From NCBI RefSeq assembly GCF_900129245.1, contig NZ_FQUT01000002.1, positions 372,001-436,000 of the forward strand: 64,000 bases of DNA. Direction: 5' to 3'. Position numbers and translations under genes: made by a program. The notes below the pieces were generated by a model that saw only the letters and a list, made by a program, of their open reading frames with translations, had not been told where the DNA came from and did no database searches. This DNA comes from Chryseobacterium arachidis. GTDB lineage: Bacteria > Bacteroidota > Bacteroidia > Flavobacteriales > Weeksellaceae. Positions 25,345 through 33,566 of this stretch are shown here, piece by piece (within the stretch, counting starts at the first letter, position 1; each line of letters begins with the position of its first letter).

Positions 25345-27357
25345 TTAAAGTTGAGTGGGGCTTTCAGGAGCCTGAATCTCATTTTCACTTTCTTTCTCCT
25401 CAATTTTAATTTCTTCTGTTGGCTCTTTGGCATCAGGAATTGTATTCGTAACAGGTTTCTCAGTTAATTCCGGATCCCATGCTCTTTTCCCGAATACTTC
25501 TTCCAGATCTTCACGGAAGATCACTTCTTTCTCCAATAATTTATTAGCCAAAGCATCAAGTTTATCTTTATTCTCAGTTAAGATCTGAATTGCTCTGTCG
25601 TACTGATTTTCGATAATTCCTTTAATTTCAGCATCAATTTTCTTAGCTGTTTCTTCAGAATAAGGTTTTCCGAAAGAATATTCAGACTGGCCCGAGCTGT
25701 CGTAGTAAGAAATGTTACCAATATTAGGGCTTAAACCGTAAATCGTTACCATTGCCTGAGCTCTCTTTGTTACACTTTCCAAATCTGAAAGCGCTCCTGT
25801 AGAGATATTATTAAAGATAACCTGTTCTGCTGCTCTACCTCCTAATGTTGCACATAGTTCATCCAGCATTTGTTCCGTAGTGGTCAACTGTCTTTCTTCC
25901 GGCAAATACCAAGCTGCACCTAAAGAACGTCCTCTCGGAACGATTGTTACTTTTAAAAGTGGTGAAGCATGCTCTACTAACCAAGAAATTGTAGCATGGC
26001 CCGCTTCGTGGTAAGCAACTCTTCTTTTTTCAGAAGGCTTAATGGCTTTATTTTTCTTTTCAAGACCACCGATAATTCTGTCTACCGCATCAAGGAAATC
26101 CTGTTTCGCAACAGACTCATGGTTGTTTCTTGCCGCAATTAATGCCGCTTCATTACATAAATTAGCAATATCTGCTCCACTGAATCCAGGTGTCTGCTTT
26201 GCCAAGAAATCTCTATCTACATTTGTATCCAGCTTGATTTTCTTTAAATGAACATCAAGAATCTGCCTTCTTTCATGTAATTCCGGAAGGTCTACGTAGA
26301 TCGAACGGTCAAAACGTCCTGCTCTCATCAAAGCTTTATCCAGGATATCCGCTCTGTTGGTTGCAGCCATTACGATTACGTTGGTATCTGTACCGAAACC
26401 ATCCATTTCCGTTAAAAGCTGGTTTAATGTATTTTCTCTTTCGTCGTTTCCGCCTGAGAAGTTGTTTTTACCTCTTGCACGCCCGATTGCGTCAATCTCA
26501 TCAATAAAGATAATCGCAGGAGATTTAGCTTTAGCCTGAGCAAAAAGGTCTCTTACTCTTGAAGCACCAACCCCCACGAACATTTCAACGAAATCTGAAC
26601 CTGAAAGTGAGAAGAAAGGAACTTTAGCTTCACCCGCCACCGCTTTTGCCAATAACGTTTTACCAGTTCCCGGAGGCCCTACCAAAAGGACACCTTTAGG
26701 AATTTTACCTCCCAGTTTTGTATACTTTTCAGAGTTTTTCAAGAAATCTACCACTTCCTGAACCTCCTCTTTAGCCCCTTCCAAACCTGCAACATCTTTG
26801 AATGTTACCTGAATTCTTTCTTTTTCGTCGAAAAGTTTAGCCTTAGATTTCCCTATAGAGAAAATTTGTCCGCCCGGACCTCCTCCGCTTCCCATTTTTC
26901 TGAAAAGAAAGAAATAGAATAATCCTAAAATTGCAATCCAGATCAATGCCTGAATAAGAATGCTCACTAACGGACTCTCTCCTTCAGCATAATCCTTTGA
27001 AGTCTGCAATGCAGGATTTTGCTTTTTAACTGCATCAAACTTTTCAAGAAATAATCTAAGATCTCCATATTTAAGGCTGTAATCTGCCTTTGGAGCCATT
27101 ACAAGACTTGAAAAAGGGTTTGCTTTATCGTCTTTCTGTACAGTTGCCGTTTTAGCAGCCTGTGTTAAAAATACATCAGCTTTCTGAGCCTGTTTATCAA
27201 TTAAAACTCTCTGGACTTTCCCTGCCTGCATTTCTTTGAAGAAACCGTCTTCATCAATAGACTTTGCACCGCTGTCGCCCATAGAATTGGCAACAAAGAA
27301 CAGCACAAGGACTACGATCATGATGGGAAAAAACCAGTTAAATCCTTTATTGTTCAT
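25345..27357 (-). CDS. ftsH: ATP-dependent zinc metalloprotease FtsH
   Basis: A 670-residue membrane-anchored AAA protease that degrades misfolded and regulatory membrane proteins. Membrane segments near 7-24 and about 135-152 bracket a periplasmic domain. The AAA module has Walker A (GPPGTGKT), Walker B ([11 protein letters not shown]) and the second region of homology ([20 protein letters not shown]). The protease site is HEAGH near residue 444 with a downstream Asp ([12 protein letters not shown]). The C-terminal tail is rich in Glu/Pro/Thr. It follows rsfS by 16 bases. Confidence 0.96.
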   Translation of the reverse strand: MNNKGFNWFFPIMIVVLVLFFVANSMGDSGAKSIDEDGFFKEMQAGKVQRVLIDKQAQKADVFLTQAAKTATVQKDDKANPFSSLVMAPKADYSLKYGDLRLFLEKFDAVKKQNPALQTSKDYAEGESPLVSILIQALIWIAILGLFYFFLFRKMGSGGGPGGQIFSIGKSKAKLFDEKERIQVTFKDVAGLEGAKEEVQEVVDFLKNSEKYTKLGGKIPKGVLLVGPPGTGKTLLAKAVAGEAKVPFFSLSGSDFVEMFVGVGASRVRDLFAQAKAKSPAIIFIDEIDAIGRARGKNNFSGGNDERENTLNQLLTEMDGFGTDTNVIVMAATNRADILDKALMRAGRFDRSIYVDLPELHERRQILDVHLKKIKLDTNVDRDFLAKQTPGFSGADIANLCNEAALIAARNNHESVAKQDFLDAVDRIIGGLEKKNKAIKPSEKRRVAYHEAGHATISWLVEHASPLLKVTIVPRGRSLGAAWYLPEERQLTTTEQMLDELCATLGGRAAEQVIFNNISTGALSDLESVTKRAQAMVTIYGLSPNIGNISYYDSSGQSEYSFGKPYSEETAKKIDAEIKGIIENQYDRAIQILTENKDKLDALANKLLEKEVIFREDLEEVFGKRAWDPELTEKPVTNTIPDAKEPTEEIKIEEKESENEIQAPESPTQL

Positions 27358-27373
27358 TTATACTTTTTAAAAT

Positions 27374-27742
27374 TTAATATTCACTTTCAATTTTTGTAAT
27401 TTTCGCATCTCCCCAAAGTTCCTCGATATCATAATACTCACGAGTTTCTTTCTGGAAAATGTGAACTACAACCGTCACATAATCTACCAAAACCCACATT
27501 GAGTTTTCGGTACCCTCTACATGCCAAGGTCTGTCTTTAAGATCGTTTCTTACTTTTTTCTCTACACTACCTGCCAAAGCTGAAACCTGCGTATTGGAGT
27601 TTCCGCTGCAAATTATAAACGTTTCTGCTACTGAATTTTCAATGTTAGAAAGATCAAAAATCATGATATCTTCACCTTTTACATCCTGGATAGCCTCTAC
27701 AATTTTATCTATTAGTGCTTGTTTTTCTGCTGTTTTATTCAT
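27374..27742 (-). CDS. rsfS: Ribosome silencing factor RsfS
   Basis: A 122-residue protein of the RsfS/Iojap family, which binds ribosomal protein uL14 and blocks subunit joining when nutrients are short. Conserved stretches are GEDIMIFDLSNIENSVAETFIICSG, WHVEGTENSMWVLVDYVTVVVHIF and REYYDIEELWGDA. The length is typical. It leads the rsfS-ftsH operon and is divergent from birA. Confidence 0.93.
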   Translation of the reverse strand: MNKTAEKQALIDKIVEAIQDVKGEDIMIFDLSNIENSVAETFIICSGNSNTQVSALAGSVEKKVRNDLKDRPWHVEGTENSMWVLVDYVTVVVHIFQKETREYYDIEELWGDAKITKIESEY

Positions 27743-27761
27743 TAAAAAATACTATAATCTG

Positions 27762-27769
27762 CAAATTTA
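27762..27769 (-). promoter_or_regulatory. -7 element TAAATTTG for rsfS-ftsH
   Basis: TAAATTTG on the minus strand ends 19 bases before the rsfS ATG and matches TAnnTTTG. Confidence 0.55.
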
Positions 27770-27828
27770 TTGTTTTTCTTTTACTTTAGCCTTACTTTTA
27801 GCCTTTTAAAGTCTTAAAGTTTTCTTAA

Positions 27829-28545
27829 ATGAGCCAACTATTCTACCTGAAGGAATGTTCTTCTACTAATGACGAAATTGAAAAGTTTTTACTTTACGAA
27901 AATTCGGATTTTATTGCAGTACATACATTCAATCAAACCAAAGGTCGTGGTCAATACGGAAATACATGGTCTTCAACGGCTGAAAAAAATCTGGCGTATA
28001 CTCTTTCTGTAAAGGCTGAAAACTTTACAGTCTCGGATTTTATGTTCAATTATTATACCGCAATTCTCATCCGGGATTTCCTTGCCAATTTGACTGAAAA
28101 TATAGTGAAAATAAAATGGCCGAACGACATCATCCTTAAAAATAAAAAAATCGTCGGGATTCTGATTGAAAAGAAAAAAATTAATCAACAAAATTATTTC
28201 ATCATCGGAGCCGGCTTTAATATTCTTCAGAAAAAATTTGATGAAGTGTCTAATGCAAGTTCGCTTCTCAGCCTAACAGGAAAGCATTTTAATCTTGATG
28301 ATTTTACCTTAAACTTACACGAATTTTTAACGGAAAATCTAAACAAAATTCCTGCTGAACAGGAAATCATGGATCGTTTTAATGAAAATTTATTCCGGAA
28401 AGATGAAATTTCTGTTTTCGAATTGGATAAAAAGCGACAAAATGGCATTATCCGAAATGCGGATGAAAAAGGTGAATTGTGGATTGACCTTGAAAATGAC
28501 GGATTAAAATCCTTTTATCATAAAGAAATAAAGCTACTTTACTGA
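27829..28545 (+). CDS. birA: Biotin--[acetyl-CoA carboxylase] ligase
   Basis: A 238-residue enzyme that activates biotin with ATP and attaches it to the biotin carrier protein. The biotinyl-AMP loop is TKGRGQYGNTWSS (about 37-49) and the catalytic region VKIKWPNDIILKNKKIVGILIE (about 91-112). It lacks the N-terminal helix-turn-helix of Escherichia coli BirA, so it is the monofunctional type and not a repressor. It overlaps the end of the convergent LptF/LptG-type gene by seven bases. Confidence 0.93.
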   Translation: MSQLFYLKECSSTNDEIEKFLLYENSDFIAVHTFNQTKGRGQYGNTWSSTAEKNLAYTLSVKAENFTVSDFMFNYYTAILIRDFLANLTENIVKIKWPNDIILKNKKIVGILIEKKKINQQNYFIIGAGFNILQKKFDEVSNASSLLSLTGKHFNLDDFTLNLHEFLTENLNKIPAEQEIMDRFNENLFRKDEISVFELDKKRQNGIIRNADEKGELWIDLENDGLKSFYHKEIKLLY

Positions 28546-29651
28546 TTCGCCCTTTTGATATAAAGATACGCAGCAAGCGGGAAAAATACAATATTCGGGA
28601 ACCACATCGCCAGTGCCGGAGACATGCTTTTGTTCTCTGAAACTACTTTTAAAGCCTCAAAAGAGAATACGAAAACGAATGCTAAGGAAATTCCCAAAGC
28701 TAGATTAATACCTAAGCCTCCACGTTTTTTCTGTGAAGAAAGCGATAGTGCTAAAAATGTAAGAATTACAATAGAAACAGGCATTGATGTTCTTTGATGA
28801 AGCTCATTTAAGTGCGCATTCAGGTTGCTGTTTCCTTTTTCGGTTTCCCTTTTAATGAATTTCACCAATTCAGGTGTTGTTTTATTCTGTCCCAAGAGCT
28901 CATTCGGGAAAAGTTCTTCAGGACCGTGACCATAGCTTTTCTTTAAGTCAAAGCCGTTAGCCAGTTTTTCGGTATCGTTTTTATTAATGGTTTTTTCGGT
29001 GTAAGAATTTAAGACAAAATTCTTTTTATCTTTATCCCAGAAAACATCAGAAGCCTTCAATTCGTAAGTCATTTTTCTGTTTTTATCAAACTTCTGATAA
29101 ACGAATCCCGAACCTCTTTTTTCACTTTTATTCCAGGAATTGATGAAAATATATTCTGTTTTGCTAAGTTGTGCTGAAACTGGCGCAGTACCTAATATCT
29201 TCTCCTTATTCCCTGCATTATAAGTATAAGCTTCCAATTGGTTTTTCTGAATATTAGCCCATGGAAGTATAAAATGATTGATCCCTAACGACAAAATAGC
29301 AATAAACAATGAGGTCAACAAATAAGGTCTCGCAAACCTGTGAAAACTTGCGCCACTACTAATAATAGCAACAATTTCAGTATTATTGGCCATTCTGGAT
29401 GTAAAAAAAATTACTGAAATAAATACCAAAATGGACAAAAACGTCATTATCAAATTAATAATCCAGAATGGATAAAAATGAATAAGAAAGTACGTAACAT
29501 TTAATTTTGCATCGACTGCTGTTGCATTTTGAATTCTAGGAATTTTTGCCTGTACATCGATTACCAAAACAACTATAGACAGTAACATTAAAATGAAACT
29601 GAATGTCCCAAGATATTTTTTAATGATATATCCGTCTATAATTTTTAGCAT
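28539..29651 (-). CDS. LptF/LptG-family lipopolysaccharide export permease
   Basis: A 370-residue membrane protein with the LptF/LptG topology: segments near 13-30, 58-80 and 98-118, a periplasmic jellyroll domain (about 125-275) and three C-terminal segments near 282-305, 310-330 and 338-362. NNTEIVAIISSGASFHRFARP (the cytoplasmic coupling region) is characteristic. It works with LptB and LptC to extract lipopolysaccharide from the inner membrane. F and G cannot be told apart from sequence alone. The tgt gene lies 31 bases upstream in the same direction. Confidence 0.85.
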   Translation of the reverse strand: MLKIIDGYIIKKYLGTFSFILMLLSIVVLVIDVQAKIPRIQNATAVDAKLNVTYFLIHFYPFWIINLIMTFLSILVFISVIFFTSRMANNTEIVAIISSGASFHRFARPYLLTSLFIAILSLGINHFILPWANIQKNQLEAYTYNAGNKEKILGTAPVSAQLSKTEYIFINSWNKSEKRGSGFVYQKFDKNRKMTYELKASDVFWDKDKKNFVLNSYTEKTINKNDTEKLANGFDLKKSYGHGPEELFPNELLGQNKTTPELVKFIKRETEKGNSNLNAHLNELHQRTSMPVSIVILTFLALSLSSQKKRGGLGINLALGISLAFVFVFSFEALKVVSENKSMSPALAMWFPNIVFFPLAAYLYIKRANQ

Positions 29652-29682
29652 TGCATTATTTTTTAACTTGCCATTAATTTAT

Positions 29683-30816
29683 TTAAAGTCTTTGTCTAAG
29701 AACCGGAACCACAGAGTTTTTCCACTCGTAGAAATCTCCTGCTAAAATATGTTCTCTTGCGGCTTTTACCAAATCTAAGTAGAATGCCAGATTATGAATT
29801 GAAGCAATCTGTTTTGCAAGATATTCTTTAGAAACGAATAAATGTCTTAAATATGCTTTCGAATATTCTCTGTCTACGAAACTTGTACCAAATTCGTCCA
29901 AAGGCGAAAAATCTTTTTTCCACTTTTCATTTTTCATATTCATAACACCCTTCCATGTAAATAGCATGGCATTTCTTGCATTTCTTGTAGGCATTACACA
30001 ATCCATCATATCGATTCCTAAACCAATGGATTCCAGAATATTCCACGGAGTTCCTACTCCCATTAAATATCTCGGCTTTTCTTTTGGCAAAATATCAGTA
30101 ACCTCATCGGTAATTCTATACATTTCCTCCTCAGGTTCACCTACGGAAAGACCGCCAATCGCGTTACCTTCGGCTCCTGCTTCAGCAATGACTTCCGCTG
30201 AAATTTTTCTTAGGTCTGAAAAAGTAGATCCCTGAACAATCGGGAAAAGTCTTTGCTTGTAACCGTATAACTCAGGATTATTCTCTGTCCATTCGATACA
30301 TCTTTTCAACCAACGGTGTGTAAGTTCCATCGATGTTTTTGCCTGATTGTATTCGCAAGGATATGCCACACACTCATCAAAAGCCATGAAAATATCGGCT
30401 CCGATCTGTCTTTGGATCTCCATAGATTTTTCTGGAGAAAACATGTGGTAGCTTCCGTCGATATGAGATTTGAACCTTGCTCCTTCCTCCGACATCTTTC
30501 TGCTACTCGCTAATGAAAAAACCTGAAAACCGCCTGAATCCGTCAAAATAGGAAGATCCCAGTTCATGAATTTATGCAGACCTCCTGCCGCCTGCATTGT
30601 TTCCATACCGGGACGAAGATATAAATGATAAGTATTTCCCAGAATAATCTGAGCTTTTATGTCTTCTTTTAACTCTCTCTGATGAACCGTTTTTACACTG
30701 GCAACAGTTCCTACAGGCATAAAAATCGGTGTCTGAATTTTACCGTGATCCGTGGTAAGTTCTCCTGCCCTTGCCTTTCCCCCGGTGGTTTTTTCTATAT
30801 TAAAAAACTTTTGCAT
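29683..30816 (-). CDS. tgt: tRNA-guanine(34) transglycosylase lacking the Cys zinc ligands
   Basis: A 377-residue enzyme that exchanges G34 for the queuosine precursor in tRNAs with GUN anticodons. Catalytic features are in place: ILTDSGGFQVFSL (substrate-side Asp) and LGIDMMDCVMPTRNARNA (nucleophile Asp). Family members usually carry C-x-C-x-x-C and a His for structural zinc near the C-terminus. Here the matching stretch reads FGTSFVDREYSKAYLRHLF with no Cys, while the His of ASIHNLAFYLDLV is kept. This appears to be a lineage variant and not a sequence error, since the flanks align well. Confidence 0.93.
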   Translation of the reverse strand: MQKFFNIEKTTGGKARAGELTTDHGKIQTPIFMPVGTVASVKTVHQRELKEDIKAQIILGNTYHLYLRPGMETMQAAGGLHKFMNWDLPILTDSGGFQVFSLASSRKMSEEGARFKSHIDGSYHMFSPEKSMEIQRQIGADIFMAFDECVAYPCEYNQAKTSMELTHRWLKRCIEWTENNPELYGYKQRLFPIVQGSTFSDLRKISAEVIAEAGAEGNAIGGLSVGEPEEEMYRITDEVTDILPKEKPRYLMGVGTPWNILESIGLGIDMMDCVMPTRNARNAMLFTWKGVMNMKNEKWKKDFSPLDEFGTSFVDREYSKAYLRHLFVSKEYLAKQIASIHNLAFYLDLVKAAREHILAGDFYEWKNSVVPVLRQRL

Positions 30817-30822
30817 CTTACA

Positions 30823-31209
30823 TTATCTTACCAGTGCAGGAGCATTTTGCAATTCTCCCACATTATTGTTCTTTTTCTTATCCTTTATATATTTGTCCGC
30901 CTTCGGATCTTTTTCCAATATTATCTTTTGGGCGTCTTCAGTAATTCCGTTCATTTTATTTTTAATGACATAATATTTAAAACTTTCGGAATAATCTTTA
31001 GAATTAACACCATGCAATTTAAGGATATATCGTGTGCCGGCCTCCATGTTTGAGTTCTGGTACTGCATAACTGCCTGATCATTGATGGCAAGATCCGCCA
31101 TTATTTCTGCCATTGTATTTTCGGTAATAAGATTTTTGGGCTTACTGATATAGTCTCCTCCGCAGGAAACTAAAAATATCACCATAAAAACGAAGATCAG
31201 CTTTTTCAT
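30823..31209 (-). CDS. DUF4296 lipoprotein
   Basis: A 128-residue lipoprotein (MKKLIFVFMVIFLVSCGG, Cys16) with LITENTMAEIMADLAINDQAV and a tyrosine-rich YSESFKYYVIKNKM segment, the helical pattern of DUF4296 of Bacteroidota. Function unknown. Its ATG overlaps the stop of the glycosyltransferase gene by four bases (ATGA type), and tgt follows six bases after its own stop, so the three genes are tightly linked. Confidence 0.75.
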   Translation of the reverse strand: MKKLIFVFMVIFLVSCGGDYISKPKNLITENTMAEIMADLAINDQAVMQYQNSNMEAGTRYILKLHGVNSKDYSESFKYYVIKNKMNGITEDAQKIILEKDPKADKYIKDKKKNNNVGELQNAPALVR

Positions 31210-31922
31210 AATCTGTTGATTATTGATTTCCATTTTAAATTTAAAACTCCAAAAACCGCTTCATGAATGATTCCTCCATTCATTTTACTTTCTCCTAATA
31301 TCCTGTTTGTAAAAATAATGGGTACTTCTACAATTTTGAATCCTTTTTTAAAAGCCCTGAATTTCATTTCAATCTGAAATCCGTATCCTTTTAACTTTAC
31401 ATTATCCAACCCAATCTCTTCCAAAACCTTTCTTGAAAAACATACGAAGCCCGCTGTTGTATCATGAATAGGAAGCCCTAACACAAATCTTACATATTTT
31501 GAAGCAAAATAAGAAAGCAAAACTCTTCCCATCGGCCAATTCACTACATTTACCCCTTTTGAATATCTTGACCCGATGGCCATTTCAGCGTGAAGGCAGG
31601 CTTCAAAAAGTTTCGGCAGGTCATTCGGATTATGAGAAAAATCGGCATCCATTTCAAAAATATAATCATATTTGTTTTCAATTGCCCATTTAAAACCATG
31701 AATATATGCCTTTCCTAAACCATCTTTCACTTTTCTGATTGATAAATGTAAATGATGTGGAAATTTCTTCTGCAAATCCTTTACCAATTCCGCCGTTCCA
31801 TCAGGAGACGAATCATCCACTACCAAAATATGAAAGTCATCTTCCAATGCAAAAACTGCGGAAATAATATTTTCTATATTTTCCTTTTCGTTGTAAGTCG
31901 GAATTATGACCAGTTTTTTCAT
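31206..31922 (-). CDS. Polyprenol monophosphomannose synthase-type glycosyltransferase (GT2)
   Basis: A 238-residue family 2 glycosyltransferase close in size and pattern to dolichol-phosphate mannose synthase: IPTYNEKENI (7-16), VVDDSSPDGT, GLGKAYIHGF, EMDADFSHNP (metal-binding DAD) and IGSRYSKG. It has no C-terminal membrane domain, as in the short soluble-type enzymes. It probably moves mannose or another hexose from a nucleotide sugar to a polyprenyl phosphate. The start at 31922 is chosen because the fold begins there and TATCTTTG lies ten bases upstream. Confidence 0.82.
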   Translation of the reverse strand: MKKLVIIPTYNEKENIENIISAVFALEDDFHILVVDDSSPDGTAELVKDLQKKFPHHLHLSIRKVKDGLGKAYIHGFKWAIENKYDYIFEMDADFSHNPNDLPKLFEACLHAEMAIGSRYSKGVNVVNWPMGRVLLSYFASKYVRFVLGLPIHDTTAGFVCFSRKVLEEIGLDNVKLKGYGFQIEMKFRAFKKGFKIVEVPIIFTNRILGESKMNGGIIHEAVFGVLNLKWKSIINRL

Positions 31923-31931
31923 TTCAGTTTG

Positions 31932-31939
31932 CAAAGATA
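31932..31939 (-). promoter_or_regulatory. -7 element TATCTTTG for the GT2-DUF4296 operon
   Basis: TATCTTTG on the minus strand ends nine bases before the ATG at 31922; a good match to TAnnTTTG with a very short leader. Confidence 0.6.
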
Positions 31940-31976
31940 GTTTATTTAACCTTTTTATTTTATACAAAATAATCTA

Positions 31977-31984
31977 TAATTTTG
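31977..31984 (+). promoter_or_regulatory. -7 element TAATTTTG for DUF4271-hemD
   Basis: TAATTTTG ends 14 bases before the proposed TTG start at 31999. Its position argues against any start further upstream for the DUF4271 gene. Confidence 0.55.
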
Positions 31985-31998
31985 CAAAAAAAATCGAG

Positions 31999-32667
31999 TT
32001 GCCGTTATCACAGAATTTTATAAACCAAGTGAGAATCCCCGAAAATAACGATTGGGTGATCTTTGTATTGTTAGGCTGTATCTTTTTATACCTGTTTATG
32101 ATGAACATTGTAGAGAGAGAGGCAAACCTGAAAGATTTTTTGCTTCAAAAATATTTTGATGCCAGCAATAACCTGCCCAGCTGGGTCATTACCTCGTGTG
32201 TAACCGCGCTTACCTTATCCGTCTTAATATCCCAATACATACCTACCGTTCCTAAATATGTGGCAGAACTGCAGATTTTGGGATATCAGCTGAACAAATT
32301 TGGATTTTGTTTAATTGCTGTAGCACTTTTTTATCTGGTAAAATCTTCATTAGGCTTTTTATTTTTTCAAAGTATCGGCGACGGAAAAAAATGGACTATT
32401 TTTTATTTTACCTCTACAAAATTTTACTTTATCCTGTCTTTTTTACTGATAATTTTATGCGTAGCCCACTACTATTTCCCGATAGACAGAAATAAAATAT
32501 TTTTATACTATTTGTTTTTCTTTTCTTTTGTATTCATTTTTAAGATTTTTTTCTATTTATTTCACAAGAACAAGATCTTACCTGAAAAATGGTATTATAA
32601 ATTTTTGTATATTTGCACCCTCCAAATCGCACCAATATTATTGCTTTGGAAACTATTATTTTTTTAA
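31999..32667 (+). CDS. DUF4271 membrane protein
   Basis: A 222-residue polytopic membrane protein with about six hydrophobic segments and the N-terminal run PLSQNFINQVRIPENNDWVIF. It fits DUF4271, found immediately upstream of hemD in flavobacteria, as here (three-base gap). The start is uncertain: the frame is open from 31906, but that part overlaps the divergent gene and its promoter, so a TTG at 31999 just after the -7 element is preferred. No ATG occurs before the first membrane segment. Function unknown. Confidence 0.72.
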   Translation: MPLSQNFINQVRIPENNDWVIFVLLGCIFLYLFMMNIVEREANLKDFLLQKYFDASNNLPSWVITSCVTALTLSVLISQYIPTVPKYVAELQILGYQLNKFGFCLIAVALFYLVKSSLGFLFFQSIGDGKKWTIFYFTSTKFYFILSFLLIILCVAHYYFPIDRNKIFLYYLFFFSFVFIFKIFFYLFHKNKILPEKWYYKFLYICTLQIAPILLLWKLLFF

Positions 32668-32670
32668 CAA

Positions 32671-33420
32671 ATGTCAATGATGAGAATAAAGTCTATATTG
32701 GTTTCTCAACCAGCGCCAAGTGAGTCTTCTCCATATCTGGATATAGCGAAGAAGGAAAAAATAAAGATTGATTTCCGTCCTTTTATCCATGTCGAAGGGG
32801 TTGACAATAAAGAATTAAGAACACAAAAGATCGACCTTACACAATACACGGGGATTATTTTCACGAGTAAGAATGCGATCGACCACTACTTCAGATTGGC
32901 TGAAGAACTTCGTTTTGCGGTTCCTGATACGATGCGATACATCTGTCAGTCCGAAGCCATTGCGAATTATCTTCAGAAACACATTGTTTACAGAAAAAGA
33001 AAGATCAGCTTTGGGGAGAAAAACTTCGCAGACCTGCTGCCTCTTTTCAAAAAATTTCCTGGTGAAAAATATTTGTTGCCGTCTTCAGACGTCCTAAGCC
33101 CGGATATTGTAAAGACAATGGAAGCATCTAATGTAGACTGGACCAGAGCAATCATGTATAGAACCGTTTGCAGCGATCTGACAGATATTAACATTAAAGA
33201 TTACGACATGTTAATTTTCTTCAGCCCACAAGGGATCAAGTCATTACAGCAGAATTTCCCGGATTTCAAACAGGAAGAAACAAAAATCGGTGTTTTCGGA
33301 TCCACCACTTCTGCAGCAGCGGAAGAAGCAGGATTAAAAATCGATTTAATGGCTCCTACAAAGGAAACTCCGTCGATGACAATGGCATTGGAAAAATATA
33401 TTAAAGCATTACACAAGTAA
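32671..33420 (+). CDS. hemD: Uroporphyrinogen-III synthase
   Basis: A 249-residue protein that closes hydroxymethylbilane to uroporphyrinogen III in haem synthesis. The two-domain HemD pattern is visible: ILVSQPAPSESSPYLDIAKK, GIIFTSKNAIDHYFRL, YLLPSSDVLSPDI, MLIFFSPQGIKSLQQNFPDF and IGVFGSTTSAAAEEAGLKIDLMAP. HemD proteins diverge widely; the FTSKNA and FSPQGI strands and the late GSTTSAAAEEAG helix are the best markers. It is cotranscribed with DUF4271 and followed by a terminator. Confidence 0.88.
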   Translation: MSMMRIKSILVSQPAPSESSPYLDIAKKEKIKIDFRPFIHVEGVDNKELRTQKIDLTQYTGIIFTSKNAIDHYFRLAEELRFAVPDTMRYICQSEAIANYLQKHIVYRKRKISFGEKNFADLLPLFKKFPGEKYLLPSSDVLSPDIVKTMEASNVDWTRAIMYRTVCSDLTDINIKDYDMLIFFSPQGIKSLQQNFPDFKQEETKIGVFGSTTSAAAEEAGLKIDLMAPTKETPSMTMALEKYIKALHK

Positions 33421-33442
33421 GGTTTAATACAAAAAATAAAGC

Positions 33443-33479
33443 AACCGTCTTTTCATACAGGAAAGATGGTTTTTTTTTA
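33443..33479 (+). terminator. Terminator after hemD
   Basis: AACCGTCTTTTC and GAAAGATGGTT pair around ATACAG and run into eight or more T, 22 bases after the stop. Confidence 0.8.
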
Positions 33480-33566
33480 AGTAAATTTGAACGAAAATTA
33501 ATATTGAATAAAATTTTCTTAATATTAATTCCATTCTAAAATTATAAATAGAATTAAAACATTCGA

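Noticed and set aside
31906..31998. Upstream extension of the DUF4271 protein
   Set aside because: It overlaps the divergent glycosyltransferase start and precedes the -7 element at 31977-31984, so it would not be in the transcript.
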